Of a stretch of DNA of 64,000 bases, positions 53,621 through 61,380 are shown piece after piece. Source of the stretch: Aliikangiella maris. GTDB lineage: Bacteria > Pseudomonadota > Gammaproteobacteria > Enterobacterales > Kangiellaceae. The notes under the pieces are model-generated. The model was not told the DNA's origin and did not search any database. It was given only the letters and a program-made list of their open reading frames with translations. How positions within the stretch are numbered: the stretch's first letter is position 1; each line of letters starts with the position of its first letter. The stretch is taken from the NCBI RefSeq assembly GCF_040719265.1, contig NZ_JBFDAH010000016.1:1-64000 (forward strand). Direction: 5' to 3'. The position numbers and the translations under genes were made by a program.

Positions 53621-53971
53621 TTAATATTCAAAAAAACAATGTGTCTGTTCAAAAAATATCAGCTTTTAACGGTCCTAAATAGACCCTTGATGAATTGAAT
53701 ATTAGCTTGAAATAAAAACTAGAAAAGCAAATAAATTTTATTGTAAGTATAAAAATATTTTATTATAACTAGTGTTAATTAGCCGTTCAAAAAACAGGCT
53801 ATTTTTTACATATTTAAGTAGAATGAGGCGTTTTGAGCAAACCGTGAACTAATCGTCGGTTTTACAGCGCAGGTTTGGCAAAAAACAATTGAAATTCAAT
53901 CTGGTAATCTGCCACTCTTGAAGAAATGTGATTACTCTGGCTTAAAAAATAAAGTAAAGCGATTCATACCC
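53621..53971. other. Divergent maoP/hdfR intergenic region
   Basis: About 350 AT-rich bases between the two divergent genes. If the E. coli arrangement holds, a maoS-like site may lie nearby, but I cannot identify one by eye. Confidence 0.4.
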
Positions 53972-54856
53972 ATGGATATTAACCTGATTAAAACCTTTTT
54001 AGAGATTGAGAAAACCCGTCACTTTGGGCGAGCGGCCGATAACTTGTATTTAACTCAGGCGGCAATCAGTGCACGGGTTAAACAGCTGGAAGAAACTTTG
54101 GGTAAGCCATTATTTGAGCGCTATCGAAATAACATCCAGCTTACTCAGGCAGGCGAAGAGTTCTTACCGTTTGCGGTACAAATTGTTGAGCTGTGGTATA
54201 TGACCTACGCAAAAATGCGCCAAGATGAACAAATGGAGTTTATTAATATCGCTGCACCAGCGCTAATATGGCAGACTCGCCTGGCTAATTTGCCGGAGCG
54301 ACTATTAGTCAACAATCCAAAACTCCAATTGAATGCGCAGTATTTATCCAGTTCTTCAGTTTTTGATCAGTTATTAACTCATAAAGTTGATATCGGGTTT
54401 AGTTTTTTTCCACCCAAACAGTCTGAAATTCAAATTAATAAAACCTTGAAAATCCCCATGGCATTTTATGCTCATCAACCCAAGTGGCAAATGGATGATA
54501 TTAATAGTGCTAACCTGATTAGTGTCAGCATTGATGATTTGAGTGAAATTAATTGGAAAAACTGGTTTAAGCAAGATATCAGACCTCGTTTTTATGCCGC
54601 CGACTGGTTTATGGCCATTGAGTATATGGCACAGCAGGGGGGCGCCGCATTACTACCTAAAAGTTTGGTCAAACCTAAGTCAGGGCTATATCTGGTTAAA
54701 GATTCCCCGCTGGTTAAACAGCCATTTTATTTGTGTAGTGCTAAATCAATCGAAGAAAACGAACCTAAAAAGGCTACGCTTAAATTTATCAAGACAGTAT
54801 TTTTTGCTCAAAAATCTGCGCTAGAGTCCTTCGAAAATCACACCGAGATAAACTAG
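53972..54856 (+). CDS. hdfR: LysR-family regulator HdfR
   Basis: The ATG at 53972 gives 294 residues beginning MDINLIKTFLEIEKTRHFGR, almost the E. coli HdfR start; the 18 codons upstream in the frame are not conserved. The helix-turn-helix runs to about residue 60 (AADNLYLTQAAISARVKQLE), followed by an effector-binding domain. HdfR represses the flagellar flhDC operon in E. coli; the target here is not known. No ligand can be assigned. Divergent from maoP as in enteric bacteria. Confidence 0.87.
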   Translation: MDINLIKTFLEIEKTRHFGRAADNLYLTQAAISARVKQLEETLGKPLFERYRNNIQLTQAGEEFLPFAVQIVELWYMTYAKMRQDEQMEFINIAAPALIWQTRLANLPERLLVNNPKLQLNAQYLSSSSVFDQLLTHKVDIGFSFFPPKQSEIQINKTLKIPMAFYAHQPKWQMDDINSANLISVSIDDLSEINWKNWFKQDIRPRFYAADWFMAIEYMAQQGGAALLPKSLVKPKSGLYLVKDSPLVKQPFYLCSAKSIEENEPKKATLKFIKTVFFAQKSALESFENHTEIN

Positions 54857-54957
54857 TACACTTGACTGGTTAATGGGTTTTACTTTGTTAATTGGCGCAA
54901 ATAGATTGGTACGACATAAATGAAATCTAGCTGATTTTCTTGGTGCGAGCTATAGGG

Positions 54958-55917
54958 TTAACGCACTTTGTTTAGGCTTAGGGTTGCAATAATCGGAAGA
55001 TGATCTGAATTAACATTAGGACCTGTTTCGATATATTTCACATTAAAGTGTTGGGAAACCAGAATATGGTCTATTGGCAAGCCAAGTCCACCGAGCCACG
55101 CAGGCCAAGTGGCTAAAATGCCAAATCCTTGTCGAGCGTTGTACATGTGAGTTTGATCTTCAAGAATTTGATAATTATTTGACCACTGCGTCATATTTAA
55201 ATCACCGGCAATAATCAGCGGCGTACTGGCAGGCAAAAGTTTTTTCACTAGCGTATTGGCATGATCATTACGCAATTGATAATAGGTTTTATCGCCAGGC
55301 GGCAAAAGGTGAGTTGTTATCAGTTTAATGGTTTGATTATTAAAGACAAAATTTGCTGATAGTGTCGGTAATTTCGCTTCTCCCCATCGATGTGTCTCAA
55401 TTGAATCTAATGGTATTTTGCTCAATATTGCTATACCAAAGTTATCGAGTCTGGATATGATTTTTTGATAAGGATATAAATGAACCAAACTTTCTAATTC
55501 TTGCTGCCACTCCTTATTGATTTCCTGGCCAATAAATATGTCAGGTGAATATGAGCGAATTAATTGAGTTACGGCGGGGTAGTCAGTGTTATGACTTTGC
55601 AGATTGAGTAACATTAAATTGAGTGCCGATTGGGTATCTGAGGCACCATTTTGTTTATTCCAATAGACGGGTATTACAAAAAAAGCATTTAATAACAGGC
55701 AACCTGCCAATAAGCCTGTCACCCATATTTTGCCGCTATATAGAAAGATACAGAAAAAAACTAAACTGGCGATAAAGTACTGAAATTTAAAATGTACCGT
55801 TAATTCAAAAAACCAGTTGAATGAAGGAAACAAACTAATCAGACTCATCAATATGGTTAGCGAGGCAAACAACTCGATGACACCCATTAATGGAACGTTT
55901 CTGCGCTTTATAATCAT
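54958..55917 (-). CDS. Membrane-anchored endonuclease/exonuclease/phosphatase family protein
   Basis: A 319-residue protein. Three N-terminal membrane helices (about 9-28, 43-60 and 65-84) precede an EEP-fold catalytic domain with the metal and active-site motifs LMLLNLQSHN, IGQEINKEWQ, AGDLNMTQW and NSDHLPIIATL. The fold serves both nucleases and phosphodiesterases, and the anchored periplasmic form suggests a role on extracytoplasmic nucleic acid or phospholipid. No better assignment is possible. It converges with hdfR. Confidence 0.82.
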   Translation of the reverse strand: MIIKRRNVPLMGVIELFASLTILMSLISLFPSFNWFFELTVHFKFQYFIASLVFFCIFLYSGKIWVTGLLAGCLLLNAFFVIPVYWNKQNGASDTQSALNLMLLNLQSHNTDYPAVTQLIRSYSPDIFIGQEINKEWQQELESLVHLYPYQKIISRLDNFGIAILSKIPLDSIETHRWGEAKLPTLSANFVFNNQTIKLITTHLLPPGDKTYYQLRNDHANTLVKKLLPASTPLIIAGDLNMTQWSNNYQILEDQTHMYNARQGFGILATWPAWLGGLGLPIDHILVSQHFNVKYIETGPNVNSDHLPIIATLSLNKVR

Positions 55918-56146
55918 TACTAATTTACAACATTAATTTCCTGATAAACTCTGAAATCTTACAGGCTGAATTTTATAAAACACAACAAGTAACACCATAT
56001 ACAGAGCAAAACTATTTTTATCATTCTGCAATGATTCTACCGTAAACCTATACAGATTGGGTATAAATGTTTAAATTTTTGTTGATATTAATTAAAAATT
56101 TTCGTGTCTAAAATGTCAATAACTCAGCATTTAAGGGGCATTGAGT

Positions 56147-56599
56147 ATGAAAATTTTTAATGAGCAATTTGTTTTTAATATTTCTGATAATCCTCAATTA
56201 CTCGATAGAAAAATGATTTTTGACTATTTGTCTAAGCATAGTTATTGGTCGAAAGGTATTTCAAAAGAGGTCGTTGAACGCTCGCTCGATCATTCTTTGA
56301 CAATAGGTGCTTATGTGGAAAACAGACAAGTTGGTTTTTGTCGCGTGATTTCTGACTATGCAACCTTTGCCAATTTAGTTGATGTTTTTGTTGTTAAACC
56401 ATTTCGAAGGCAAGGTGTGGCAACAAAAATGATGCAATTTATTTTAGCTCACGAAAAACTTCAAGGATTACGCCGATTCATGCTAGCAACACGAGATGCA
56501 CATGCTTTTTATCGACAGTTTGGGTTTGAAGATATTAAAGAGTCTACTTCACTCATGCAGCGATATAATTCGGCAATATATCAGAAAAATCCACACTAG
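56147..56599 (+). CDS. GNAT family N-acetyltransferase
   Basis: A 150-residue acetyltransferase starting at ATG 56147 (GGGG eight bases before). The acetyl-CoA loop is VKPFRRQGVATKMMQFIL (R/Q-x-x-G-x-A, about residues 82-99), with YRQFGFEDI near the end. Resembles YitI/PhnO-like GNAT proteins that acetylate small molecules or proteins; substrate unknown. Monocistronic and convergent with the his operon. Confidence 0.85.
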   Translation: MKIFNEQFVFNISDNPQLLDRKMIFDYLSKHSYWSKGISKEVVERSLDHSLTIGAYVENRQVGFCRVISDYATFANLVDVFVVKPFRRQGVATKMMQFILAHEKLQGLRRFMLATRDAHAFYRQFGFEDIKESTSLMQRYNSAIYQKNPH

Positions 56600-56689
56600 A
56601 AGTTGTATATGTATAAGAGTCGTTGTCGCATAAACAGAGAAAGAATACGTCAGCAATCGACAAGGAACAAGATAGCTTTTGAAAAGTAG

Positions 56690-56740
56690 AACTGTCTGAT
56701 ATTTGAGTTTGAATATAGAAAATAACCATCAGACAGTTCA
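56690..56740 (-). terminator. Perfect 12-base inverted repeat after hisD
   Basis: GAACTGTCTGAT (56690-56701) and ATCAGACAGTTC (56729-56740) are exact inverted copies with a 27-base loop. On the minus strand a TACTTTTC tract follows, so it is a likely his operon terminator. Confidence 0.6.
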
Positions 56741-56753
56741 ATTGTAAAATTAA

Positions 56754-57956
56754 TTAGCAACGTACTTTAAGACTTTCCAAGTGGTAAACTAAACCTTCTG
56801 CTTGTGCTAAAGGCATTGCAGCTGTTGATAAAGTTTTGCGTCCATGATCGTTTAGTTGTTGTGTAGTCATTAATTTTAAATAGGTCAATACATTTAAGCC
56901 GCCAGTCTGTCTGGCATAACCCAGTGTTGGTAAAGTATGATTCGGACCACTAATATAATCACCAAGCGCAACAGCACTGTTGGCACCAATAAATAACGAA
57001 CCATAGTGAGTCAGTGAGTCGGCACTAATATCAGCATGACATAGCATTAAATGCTCGGGAGCATATTGCTCACTAAAATTAACTAATGTTTCAGTATCTG
57101 GCGCAAAAATTAATTCTACCTGACCATTGTCGAGTAACGGTTTAGTTTGTTCATTCTGGTTGATAAAATCTAATAATTGATTAAGCCAGTTTTTATCATC
57201 GCTAACAATTAATGAGCAAGCCAAAGGATCATGCTCAGCTTGTGCTAAAGCATCGAGCGCCAACCATTCAACCGGTTGCTTGCCATCACAAATTGCGAGT
57301 AATTCGCTAGGACCTGCCAGACCATCAATTTTTACCTGACTTTGTAATTGCTTTTTGGCTTCGTTGACCCATGCATTGCCTGGCCCAACAATTAAATCAA
57401 CTGGTGAAATTGATTGATAACCTTTGGCCATTGCTGCAATTGCTTGAACGCCACCAATCTGCATCATTTGAGTTGCACCCGCTAAAGAGGCGGCTGCTAA
57501 TAGCGCCGGATGCGTTGAAGGAGTACAGGCTATTCTTATAGGGCAACCAGCAACTTGTGCTGGTATTAAGGTCATCAGGGCCGTTGAAATTAGTGGAAAA
57601 CGTCCACCGGGAATATACGCTCCGATTCGCTCGATTGGCTCCACAACTTGACCAAACGTACCAAACTCATCAGTAAAGCTTTGCGTTTTAAGTCCCGCTA
57701 ATTGGAACTGGGCAAAGGTTTTTACTCGCTTTGCAGCCAGTTGAATAGCACTTCTTAGTTCATCAGTTAAGTCATAATCGGCAAATGGTTTTAACGTGAT
57801 CATCTGCGGCACTTGTTGATCGAATTTTTCAGCGAGCGTGTCGATGATTCGATCTCCACCATGTTCAATGTCTTGCAACATTTTACTGACTTGTTTGGCA
57901 ACTTGTGAATCTTGATCGAGTTGGGTACGTTGCCAGTTGGATGCGTTAATTATCAT
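56754..57956 (-). CDS. hisD: Histidinol dehydrogenase
   Basis: A 400-residue HisD that oxidises L-histidinol to histidine in two NAD-dependent steps. Motifs: ERIGAYIPGGRFPLISTALM, VDLIVGPGNAWVNEAKKQL, GLAGPSELLAICDG, LDALAQAEHDP, QYAPEHLML and the Zn/His region GDYISGPNHTLPT. Slightly shorter than the usual 430, mainly in the N-terminal region. It overlaps hisA-I-E by 11 bases and is the last gene of the operon, an unusual place for hisD compared with the enteric order. Confidence 0.95.
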   Translation of the reverse strand: MIINASNWQRTQLDQDSQVAKQVSKMLQDIEHGGDRIIDTLAEKFDQQVPQMITLKPFADYDLTDELRSAIQLAAKRVKTFAQFQLAGLKTQSFTDEFGTFGQVVEPIERIGAYIPGGRFPLISTALMTLIPAQVAGCPIRIACTPSTHPALLAAASLAGATQMMQIGGVQAIAAMAKGYQSISPVDLIVGPGNAWVNEAKKQLQSQVKIDGLAGPSELLAICDGKQPVEWLALDALAQAEHDPLACSLIVSDDKNWLNQLLDFINQNEQTKPLLDNGQVELIFAPDTETLVNFSEQYAPEHLMLCHADISADSLTHYGSLFIGANSAVALGDYISGPNHTLPTLGYARQTGGLNVLTYLKLMTTQQLNDHGRKTLSTAAMPLAQAEGLVYHLESLKVRC

Positions 57957-59181
57957 TAAAGCGACTCCTTAACTCATTGGTAATATCATTAATATCAACA
58001 CCTTTTGCCAGTGCATCTACCAAGGCAAAGAATATTAAGTCGGCTGCTTCCCAGCGTACTTCATCCGTATCCTGTGCTTCGATGAGTTCTTCGGCTTCTT
58101 CCCTGATTTTTTCTGCACGGAATTCTGCAGATTGAAATAATTTTGTGGTAAATGATTTTTCTGGTAATTGTTGTTGGCGTCTTGATAACAATTCGGTTAA
58201 TCGATTGAGATCGAAGGGTTTAACCTGTGATGCAAAACAGCTGTAGCGATCAAAATGACAAGCATCACCTTGCTGTACAACGCTAAATAAAATAGTGTCA
58301 CCATCACAGTCAACATCGGCACTGATGAGTTGTTGCTGATTACCGCTAGTCAGTCCTTTCTCCCATAATGATTGACGACTGCGGCTCCAGTAAATGCCTT
58401 TTCTCTGAGTGAGAGCCTGAGTTAATGACTCTTTATTGGAATAGGCCAACATGAGTACCTTTTTGGTGATAGCATCTTGTACTACTGTTGGAACTAAAGG
58501 TGCTTTTTCAAAGTCAACTTGACAAAGAAAGCAATCAACCAGGTTGAGTTTACCGGTATAAATAGACATTCCAATCTGACCATTTGCACCTAAACGTGTA
58601 TACCATTGAATATCATCTAGTGTTGTAATGCCACCCGCAATAGTGACGGGAACTGGCGAAGTTTTGATGACCTCTTCTATACGAGGCTTATCAATTCCTT
58701 GCAGCATTCCCTCTTTTTCTACCTGTGTATATAAAAACTCACTGCAATGGTTTGCCAGTTCGGGAATCAAATCAAGAACTTTTTCTCCCTCAGTATTTTG
58801 CCAGCCTTGCGTTGACCAATAATCACCTTTGGCATCAATTGCAAAGATTAAACTTTCTTTAGAGAGCTTTTTTACCCAGTCTTGGCGACAACTGGTACCT
58901 ATAATTATCTTGCTGGCACCCGCTTTAATATATTCTTGCGCGGTTTGTAAATCACGAATACCACCACCAACTCTACAAGGTCTGACTTTTAATAATTTTT
59001 TGATGAGCGCCTTATTGTCTCCTCGACCCAGTGCTGCGTCTAAATCGATGATCGCCACTTCGCCATAAGTTGAGAATTCTTCGAGAATTTCAAAAACATT
59101 CTCTCGCTCAAGTACTTTATCTTTTCCTTGCTTTAGTTGGACGGCTTTGCCGTCCATTAAATCAATCGATGGTATTAACAT
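57946..59181 (-). CDS. HisA-HisI-HisE triple fusion
   Basis: A 411-residue multifunctional protein covering three steps of histidine synthesis. HisA (about 1-222): PSIDLMDGKAVQLKQG with catalytic D7, CRVGGGIRD, FAIDAKGD with D116, TIAGGIT and NGQIGMSIYTG. HisI (about 225-325): KVLMLAYSNKESL, YWSRSRQSLWEKGLTSG, DCDGD (291-295), C308 and C315 for the metal site. HisE (about 327-411): REEAEELIEAQ, RWEAADLIFFAL. HisA is atypical at YTQVEKEGML, where bacterial enzymes have YTDI..DGT. HisI and HisE are often fused, but fusion with HisA is rare. A gap of 138 bases separates it from hisF upstream, and it overlaps hisD. Confidence 0.93.
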   Translation of the reverse strand: MLIPSIDLMDGKAVQLKQGKDKVLERENVFEILEEFSTYGEVAIIDLDAALGRGDNKALIKKLLKVRPCRVGGGIRDLQTAQEYIKAGASKIIIGTSCRQDWVKKLSKESLIFAIDAKGDYWSTQGWQNTEGEKVLDLIPELANHCSEFLYTQVEKEGMLQGIDKPRIEEVIKTSPVPVTIAGGITTLDDIQWYTRLGANGQIGMSIYTGKLNLVDCFLCQVDFEKAPLVPTVVQDAITKKVLMLAYSNKESLTQALTQRKGIYWSRSRQSLWEKGLTSGNQQQLISADVDCDGDTILFSVVQQGDACHFDRYSCFASQVKPFDLNRLTELLSRRQQQLPEKSFTTKLFQSAEFRAEKIREEAEELIEAQDTDEVRWEAADLIFFALVDALAKGVDINDITNELRSRFNDN

Positions 59182-59319
59182 GAGTTTAATCCTGTGCTTG
59201 CTGATTTTTCGTCTTATTCTTGAGACGAATCATAAAAATAGTTGATAAATTTATTAAAGACTTAAGTTTGTTTTTAACCACTTAAGTACACGTTAAAACA
59301 TTAAGTTTTTGTTAAGTAT
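59182..59319 (-). promoter_or_regulatory. 138-base gap with hairpin inside the his operon
   Basis: All other junctions of the operon are tight (overlaps to about 90 bases), but hisF and the HisA-I-E gene are separated by 138 bases. On the minus strand TTCGTCT and AGACGAA can form a short hairpin ahead of the ATG, and ACTTAAG/CTTAAGT segments also pair. This may be a second promoter or leader. Confidence 0.35.
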
Positions 59320-60102
59320 TTATGTTCGCGTATTGATACCATGTGCCATTAAATATTGTTTCACTTGATTGACGCTATACTCGCCACTATGGAACATACC
59401 CGCTGCCAGACAAGCGTCTGCGCCTGAAACAAATGCATCGAGAAAATGTTGTTCGTTCTTGGCACCACCTGAGGCGATTACCTGAATTGGAACTTGTTTA
59501 GCAACCTGCGCCGTTAGTGCCGTGTCAAAACCGGAGCCTGTTCCATCTTTATGCATAGCCGTGAGTAAAATCTCTCCCGCGCCTCTATCGGCAACTTCTT
59601 GCGTCCAATCAAAAAAGTTTCTCTCCGTTAATTTTCGGCCTCCATTAATATATACGCCAAGTTGTTCATCTTGCTGGTTGACATCGATAGCAACAACAAC
59701 ACATTGGCTGCCGTATGCTTTAGCAGTTTGATTAATGATTTCGGGTTGTAGCACGGCAGTGGTATTTAAGGCGACTTTGTCAGCGCCGGCATCTAAAAAT
59801 GCTTTAACATCGTCAAGTTTTTTTAAACCACCGCCAACGGTAAAAGGAATCGATAGATTTTTTGCAATATCGGTGACCAATTTTAGTGCGGTAGGTCGGT
59901 TTTCGTTACTTGCTGAAATATCGAGAAAAACTAATTCGTCGGCACCTTGTTTTTCGTAATTTATAGCCAGTTCAACCGGATCGCCCATATCTCTTAATTG
60001 TTTAAAGTTCGTGCCTTTAACAACGCGTCCCTTATCAACATCGAGACAAACGATTATTCGCGGTAATAAACTGTTGTCGGAAAGTTGTGTTGAGTTGTTC
60101 AT
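59320..60102 (-). CDS. hisF: Imidazole glycerol phosphate synthase cyclase subunit
   Basis: A 260-residue HisF, the TIM-barrel half of the glutamine-dependent synthase that forms imidazole glycerol phosphate and AICAR. Catalytic aspartates lie in IVCLDVDKGRVVKG and VVAIDVN; QGADELVFLDISAS, FTVGGGLKKL, GAGEILLTAMHKDGTGSG and IASGGA are further markers. It works with HisH, encoded just upstream, with a gap of only four bases. Confidence 0.96.
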   Translation of the reverse strand: MNNSTQLSDNSLLPRIIVCLDVDKGRVVKGTNFKQLRDMGDPVELAINYEKQGADELVFLDISASNENRPTALKLVTDIAKNLSIPFTVGGGLKKLDDVKAFLDAGADKVALNTTAVLQPEIINQTAKAYGSQCVVVAIDVNQQDEQLGVYINGGRKLTERNFFDWTQEVADRGAGEILLTAMHKDGTGSGFDTALTAQVAKQVPIQVIASGGAKNEQHFLDAFVSGADACLAAGMFHSGEYSVNQVKQYLMAHGINTRT

Positions 60103-60106
60103 CAGT

Positions 60107-60682
60107 TCAAATACCTTGAGTTAAAATCTGGTTAATAATTTGACTACCGGCTTCACTGGATTTTTCGGGGTGAAACTGAACACCGATAAAATTATCGAGT
60201 TTGACTGCGGCACAAAAGTTTTCACCATAAGTTGTTGTTGCAATACTGTACGGACTGTCTTTAATAGCGTAACTATTAACAAAGTAAACAATAGTGTCAT
60301 TCCATACATTGTCTTTTAATGTTGACCAACCAACCATAGGTTTCTTAGGGAAATCTAATGCTTGCGCTTTACCGTTAAGCCAACCTAAGCCAACCGCCTC
60401 CGGATCTTCTTCACTGGCATTAAAAAAGATTTGCATACCAACACAAATACCAAAAATAGGAGTAGTTGAACCTTTAAATTGATTGAGATATTCAACCCAA
60501 CCATTCGCCTGAATATTTTCCATTACAGTCCCAAAACGACCTTGTCCAGGAATTACAATAGCATCATAGTTTTCTGTGTTGGGCTGTTGCAAAATAGTTA
60601 CATTAAAACCCAAGCGCTCAATTGCCGCTTTTAAACTAAAAAGATTACCCGCCTTGGTATCGATAATAAGAATTTTTTTCAT
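60107..60682 (-). CDS. hisH: Imidazole glycerol phosphate synthase glutaminase subunit
   Basis: A 191-residue class I glutamine amidotransferase supplying ammonia to HisF. Start at 60682 gives MKKILIIDTKAGNLFSLKAA, the usual N-terminus; an upstream start would add an odd leader. Catalytic Cys lies in GICVGMQIFF, His and Glu in QFHPEKSSEAG. VIPGQGRFG replaces the common LPGVG motif, a modest deviation. Adjacent to hisF (four bases). Confidence 0.95.
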   Translation of the reverse strand: MKKILIIDTKAGNLFSLKAAIERLGFNVTILQQPNTENYDAIVIPGQGRFGTVMENIQANGWVEYLNQFKGSTTPIFGICVGMQIFFNASEEDPEAVGLGWLNGKAQALDFPKKPMVGWSTLKDNVWNDTIVYFVNSYAIKDSPYSIATTTYGENFCAAVKLDNFIGVQFHPEKSSEAGSQIINQILTQGI

Positions 60683-60771
60683 AAGTTTAACCTGAAAAAA
60701 GCAGGCCAATTGATACAACTTAAAGAGATTGCAAATTGGCTGAAAAAATTATTAAAAAATAGACCGTTTAA

Positions 60772-61380
60772 TTACAACATGCCTTTCGTTGTGTTAATAC
60801 CATCGGTTGGTGTTAAAGCTTCTTTCAGTGCATAAGCTAATGCTTTAAAGCAGCCTTCTGCTAAATGGTGATTGTTACGAAAGTACATAGGTTTTATATG
60901 TAATGTTATTGCTGCACTAGTTGCCAGGGTATAGAAAAAGTGCTCAAACATTTCTGTACTAACTTGTCCAATATTTTCACGAGTAAATGCCAGTTCGCCA
61001 ACATAAAGCCCACGCCCTGATAAATCAACTGCGCACATAATAAGTGTTTCATCCATTGGCAGTAGTCTTTGGCCATATCGTTGCATGGTTTTGCGTTGTC
61101 GCCATGCTTGTTGCAGTGCTTGGCCTAAAACAATGGCAATATCCTCTACAGTATGATGATCATCAATATGCAAGTCGCCAGAAACTTTGAGTGATAAATT
61201 CCAGCGTGCGTGTGACGCCAGTTGATGAATCATATGATCAAAAAAACCGATTCCGGTATTAATTTCGATGTTTTGTGCACCATCAATGTCCAGTTCGACC
61301 GAAATATCAGTTTCTTTGGTTTGCCTGGATAAACTGATGACAGAAGAAGTCGATGAAATTATTTGCTTGGACATAACCAT
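60772..61380 (-). CDS. hisB: Imidazoleglycerol-phosphate dehydratase, monofunctional
   Basis: A 202-residue HisB dehydratase: NTGIGFFDHMIHQLASHARW, the metal motif DDHHTVEDIAIVLGQAL, MDETLIMCAVDLSGRG, EHFFYTLATSAAITLH and NNHHLAEGCFKALAYAL. There is no N-terminal histidinol-phosphatase domain, so unlike the bifunctional HisB of enteric bacteria this protein makes only imidazole acetol phosphate. It overlaps the end of hisC-HAD by 22 bases. An alternative ATG exists at 61374. Confidence 0.95.
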   Translation of the reverse strand: MVMSKQIISSTSSVISLSRQTKETDISVELDIDGAQNIEINTGIGFFDHMIHQLASHARWNLSLKVSGDLHIDDHHTVEDIAIVLGQALQQAWRQRKTMQRYGQRLLPMDETLIMCAVDLSGRGLYVGELAFTRENIGQVSTEMFEHFFYTLATSAAITLHIKPMYFRNNHHLAEGCFKALAYALKEALTPTDGINTTKGML

